In this document: positions 2,887 through 5,466 of the stretch, in pieces
Layout of the letters: every line of letters starts with the position of its first letter
How positions within the stretch are numbered: the stretch's first letter is position 1
Source of the DNA: Collinsella sp. UBA6357
GTDB lineage: Bacteria > Actinomycetota > Coriobacteriia > Coriobacteriales > Coriobacteriaceae
DNA length: 5,466 nucleotides
Assembly (NCBI GenBank): GCA_002437815.1
Contig: DJRP01000030.1
Coordinates: forward strand, 148,714 to 154,179
Direction of reading: 5' to 3'
Made by a program: the position numbers and the translations under genes
The notes under the pieces: generated by a model
Database searches by the model: none
Seen by the model: the letters and a program-made list of their open reading frames with translations, nothing else
What the model was told of the DNA's origin: nothing

Positions 2887-5466
2887 CTAAACCGTATACT
2901 GCGGCAGATCCTGCAGGGCGATGACGTCCATGCCCATATCGTTGGCGCTTCCGTGTCCGGCCTCGTCCTCGCGCACGGCCTCGATGGCGCTCACGTAGGT
3001 GTTGGCGCCGCTGAGCGCCGTCACGCACGTCACGCCGCGACGCACGGCCTCGGTGCGCAGACGGTAACCGTCGCCGCGCGAGCCCGGGCCATAGGGCGTG
3101 TTGATGATGAGCGCGATCTCGCCGTTGGCAATCATGTCGCCGATGTTGGGCAGCTCGCCGTCGTGCGGGCCGCTGATCTTCTCGACCAGCTCGCACGTCA
3201 CGTTGCCGCCGCGCAGCACGCGCGCCGTACCCTCGGTCGAGCAGATGTCGAAGCCCAGGTAGCGCAGGATGCGGGCAACCGAGAGGATATGGCGCTTGTC
3301 GCGGTCGCACACGCTGATGAACACCTTGCCGCAGCTCGGGTCGGGCAGCTTGTAGTCGATCGCGAGCTGCGTCTTGGCATAGGCCTCGGGATAGCTCTTG
3401 GCGATACCCATGACCTCGCCCGTCGACTTCATCTCGGGCCCCAGGATAACCTCCGCCCCCGGGAAGCGGCCCCAGGGCATCACGGCCTCCTTCATGCAGA
3501 ACCAGTCGAGCTTGCGCGTGTCGCGCGGCAGGTGCAGGCTCGCGATGGAGTCGCCGGCCATGATGCGCGCGGCGCACTTGGCAAGCGGCACGCCCGTGGC
3601 CTTGGAGATAAACGGCACGGTGCGGCTCGCGCGCGGGTTGGCCTCGATAACATAGACGGTCTCGCCCTTGATGGCGTACTGCACGTTGACGAGTCCTCGC
3701 ACACCGAGCGCCAGCGCGATGCGGCGCGTGGTCTCGCGGAGCTTTTCCTGCAAGCTCTCGCTAAAGCTGAAGGGCGGAATGCACGTGGCGGAGTCGCCGG
3801 AGTGGATGCCCGCCTCCTCGATGTGCTCGAGAATGCCGCCGATGTAGACCTCCTCGCCGTCGCAGAGCGCGTCGACGTCGGACTCGATCGCGCCCTCCAG
3901 GAAGCGATCGAGATAGACCGGGTAGTCGGGGCTGATGCGCGCGGCCTCGGCCATGTAGGTGCGCAGATGCTCGGCATCGTAGGCGATCATCATGCCGCGG
4001 CCGCCGAGCACGTAGCTCGGACGCACGAGCAGCGGGTAGCCGATGCGCGCGGCCACGGCCTCGGCCTCCTCGAAAGAGGTTGCCTGGCCCGCCGGCGGAT
4101 ACATGATCTGCAGGCGGTCGAGCAGCGCCGCAAAGCGCTCACGGTCTTCGGCAAAGTCGATGGCGTCGGGCTTGGTGCCCATGATGTTCACGCCGCTTTC
4201 CTCGAGCATGCGGGCGAGCTTGAGCGGTGTCTGGCCGCCAAGCGTCACGACGACGCCGTCGGGACGCTCCACGTCGATGACGTCCATGACGTCCTCGTAG
4301 GTGAGCGGCTCAAAGTACAGGCGGTCGGACGTATCGTAGTCGGTCGAGACGGTCTCGGGGTTGCAGTTGACCATGATGGTCTCAAAGCCCCGCGCGGCCA
4401 GTGCATAGCTCGCGTGCACGCAGCAGTAGTCGAACTCGATACCCTGCCCGATACGGTTGGGGCCGGCGCCCAGGATCATGGCCTTAGGTTTGTCGGCCGG
4501 GGTGGTCTCGTCGGGCGCGGCGGCCTTCTTGGCGTCTGGCGAGGTACGGTAGATGTTCTCGTAGGTCTTGTAGTGGTACTCGGTAGCGCTCGCGAACTCG
4601 GCTGCGCAGGTATCGACCGTCTTCATGCTCGGAATCACGCCCAGGCCCTTGCGGTAGGCGCGCACGAAGCGCTCGTCGGAGCCGGTGAGTGCCGCGATCT
4701 CGGCATCGCTCGTGCCAAACTGCTTGAGCAGGCGCATGGCGTCGGCGTCGATGTCTTCGACGCGCAGCCCCCGGATGGCCTCCTGGGCCTGGATCATGTC
4801 GTTGATGCGCTCGAGGTACCACGGGTCGATACGGCTCAAGTCGTGCACGCGGTCGACGGTCCAGCCGCGGCGCAGGGCCTCGGCCACATAGAAGATGCGG
4901 TTCTCGGTGGGCGTCGAGACAGCCTCGGTGAGCTCGTCGTAGCTGAGCTCACCCGTGTTCTCCTTACCGCCGGCCGAAAGCCCCTGATGTCCGTCCTCGA
5001 GCGAGCGCATGGCCTTGCCAAAGGCCTCCTCGAAGGTGCGGCCGATGGCCATGATCTCGCCCACGGCCTTCATGCGCGTGGTGAGCGTGGGGTCGGTGCC
5101 CTTGAACTTCTCGAAAGCGAAGCGCGGCACCTTGACCACGCAGTAGTCGATCGTGGGCTCGAAGCAGGCGGGCGTCGCCTTGGTGATGTCATTGACGATC
5201 TCGTCGAGCGTATAGCCCACGGCCAGGCGCGCGGCGGCCTTAGCGATGGGGAAGCCCGTGGCCTTGGACGCAAGCGCGGAGGAGCGGCTCACGCGCGGGT
5301 TCATCTCGATGACGATCAGACGGCCGGTATTGGGGTTGACGGCGAACTGCACGTTGGAGCCGCCGGTCTCGACACCGATCTTCTCGAGGATGGCAAGCGA
5401 GGCCACGCGCATGCGCTGGTACTCAAGGTCGGAGAGCGTCTGCGCGGGCGCCACGGTGATGGAGTC
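2887..5466 (-). CDS. carB: Carbamoyl-phosphate synthase large subunit, 5' end beyond the window
   Basis: Cytoplasmic enzyme subunit that makes carbamoyl phosphate from bicarbonate, ATP and ammonia released from glutamine by CarA, feeding pyrimidine and arginine synthesis. 859 residues are visible, from DSITVAPAQTLSDLEYQ; by comparison with the roughly 1,070-residue E. coli protein about 240 N-terminal residues lie beyond the right edge. In visible numbering: the rest of the carboxy-phosphate synthetase domain (1-160) with metal ligands Gln40, Glu54, Asn56 (VIEMNPRVSRSSAL); the oligomerisation domain (about 160-310) ending near VDTCAAEF; the carbamoyl-phosphate synthetase domain (about 328-700) with GAGPNRIGQGIEFDY, NCNPETVSTDYDTSDRLYFE, RPSYVLGGRGM and ligands Gln596, Glu608, Asn610; and the C-terminal MGS-like allosteric domain (about 713-859; STEGTARVLRGG, INTPYGPGSRGDG). 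Both ATP-grasp halves look intact. The frame starts at a valine GTG at 5454, which is internal and not the true start. The stop is TAG at 2889-2887. carA and other pyr genes would be expected to the right. Confidence 0.98.
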   Translation of the reverse strand, partial: DSITVAPAQTLSDLEYQRMRVASLAILEKIGVETGGSNVQFAVNPNTGRLIVIEMNPRVSRSSALASKATGFPIAKAAARLAVGYTLDEIVNDITKATPACFEPTIDYCVVKVPRFAFEKFKGTDPTLTTRMKAVGEIMAIGRTFEEAFGKAMRSLEDGHQGLSAGGKENTGELSYDELTEAVSTPTENRIFYVAEALRRGWTVDRVHDLSRIDPWYLERINDMIQAQEAIRGLRVEDIDADAMRLLKQFGTSDAEIAALTGSDERFVRAYRKGLGVIPSMKTVDTCAAEFASATEYHYKTYENIYRTSPDAKKAAAPDETTPADKPKAMILGAGPNRIGQGIEFDYCCVHASYALAARGFETIMVNCNPETVSTDYDTSDRLYFEPLTYEDVMDVIDVERPDGVVVTLGGQTPLKLARMLEESGVNIMGTKPDAIDFAEDRERFAALLDRLQIMYPPAGQATSFEEAEAVAARIGYPLLVRPSYVLGGRGMMIAYDAEHLRTYMAEAARISPDYPVYLDRFLEGAIESDVDALCDGEEVYIGGILEHIEEAGIHSGDSATCIPPFSFSESLQEKLRETTRRIALALGVRGLVNVQYAIKGETVYVIEANPRASRTVPFISKATGVPLAKCAARIMAGDSIASLHLPRDTRKLDWFCMKEAVMPWGRFPGAEVILGPEMKSTGEVMGIAKSYPEAYAKTQLAIDYKLPDPSCGKVFISVCDRDKRHILSVARILRYLGFDICSTEGTARVLRGGNVTCELVEKISGPHDGELPNIGDMIANGEIALIINTPYGPGSRGDGYRLRTEAVRRGVTCVTALSGANTYVSAIEAVREDEAGHGSANDMGMDVIALQDLPQYTV

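Overview
The window is high-GC bacterial DNA. The PurE, CarB and class B sortase sequences, the base composition and the bacteriocin-like small protein together suggest a gut actinobacterium of the class Coriobacteriia, with a Collinsella-type organism as the best guess. This is inferred from sequence character; no search was run.

Layout from left to right. (1) Positions 25-1518 on the minus strand hold purE followed 33 bases downstream by a membrane-anchored class B sortase gene, probably co-transcribed from a promoter in the 1519-1725 gap. (2) A divergent plus-strand gene at 1726-2052 encodes a 108-residue protein with a double-glycine leader of the bacteriocin/C39-peptidase type, followed by a four-cysteine zinc-ribbon-like module. 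(3) Positions 2063-2218 hold a short plus-strand frame resembling the C-terminal end of a GntR/HutC (UTRA) regulator with no visible N-terminal part, probably a gene remnant. (4) Positions 2264-2590 contain a compact unit: a plus-strand promoter, a 32-residue ORF with a ribosome binding site, a perfect 10-bp terminator stem, and a convergent minus-strand promoter (TTTACC-17-TACAAT) that would make an RNA of about 100 nt ending on the same stem. The two transcripts would start with almost the same 19 bases because the promoter-proximal segments form an inverted repeat. This resembles a type I toxin-antitoxin locus with a shared terminator and is the most interesting part of the window. (5) Positions 2640-2707 hold a long GC-rich hairpin and the strong intrinsic terminator of carB; 2708-2886 is a hairpin-rich carB 3' untranslated region. 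(6) From 2887 to the right edge, on the minus strand, is the C-terminal four fifths of carB, the large subunit of carbamoyl-phosphate synthase, cut off by the window end.

The core genes serve nucleotide synthesis: PurE in the purine pathway, CarB in pyrimidine and arginine supply. The sortase acts at the cell surface and none of its substrates is visible. The stretch between purE and carB (about 1520-2890) is accessory in character, with a putative secreted peptide, a decayed regulator end and a possible small-RNA/peptide module.
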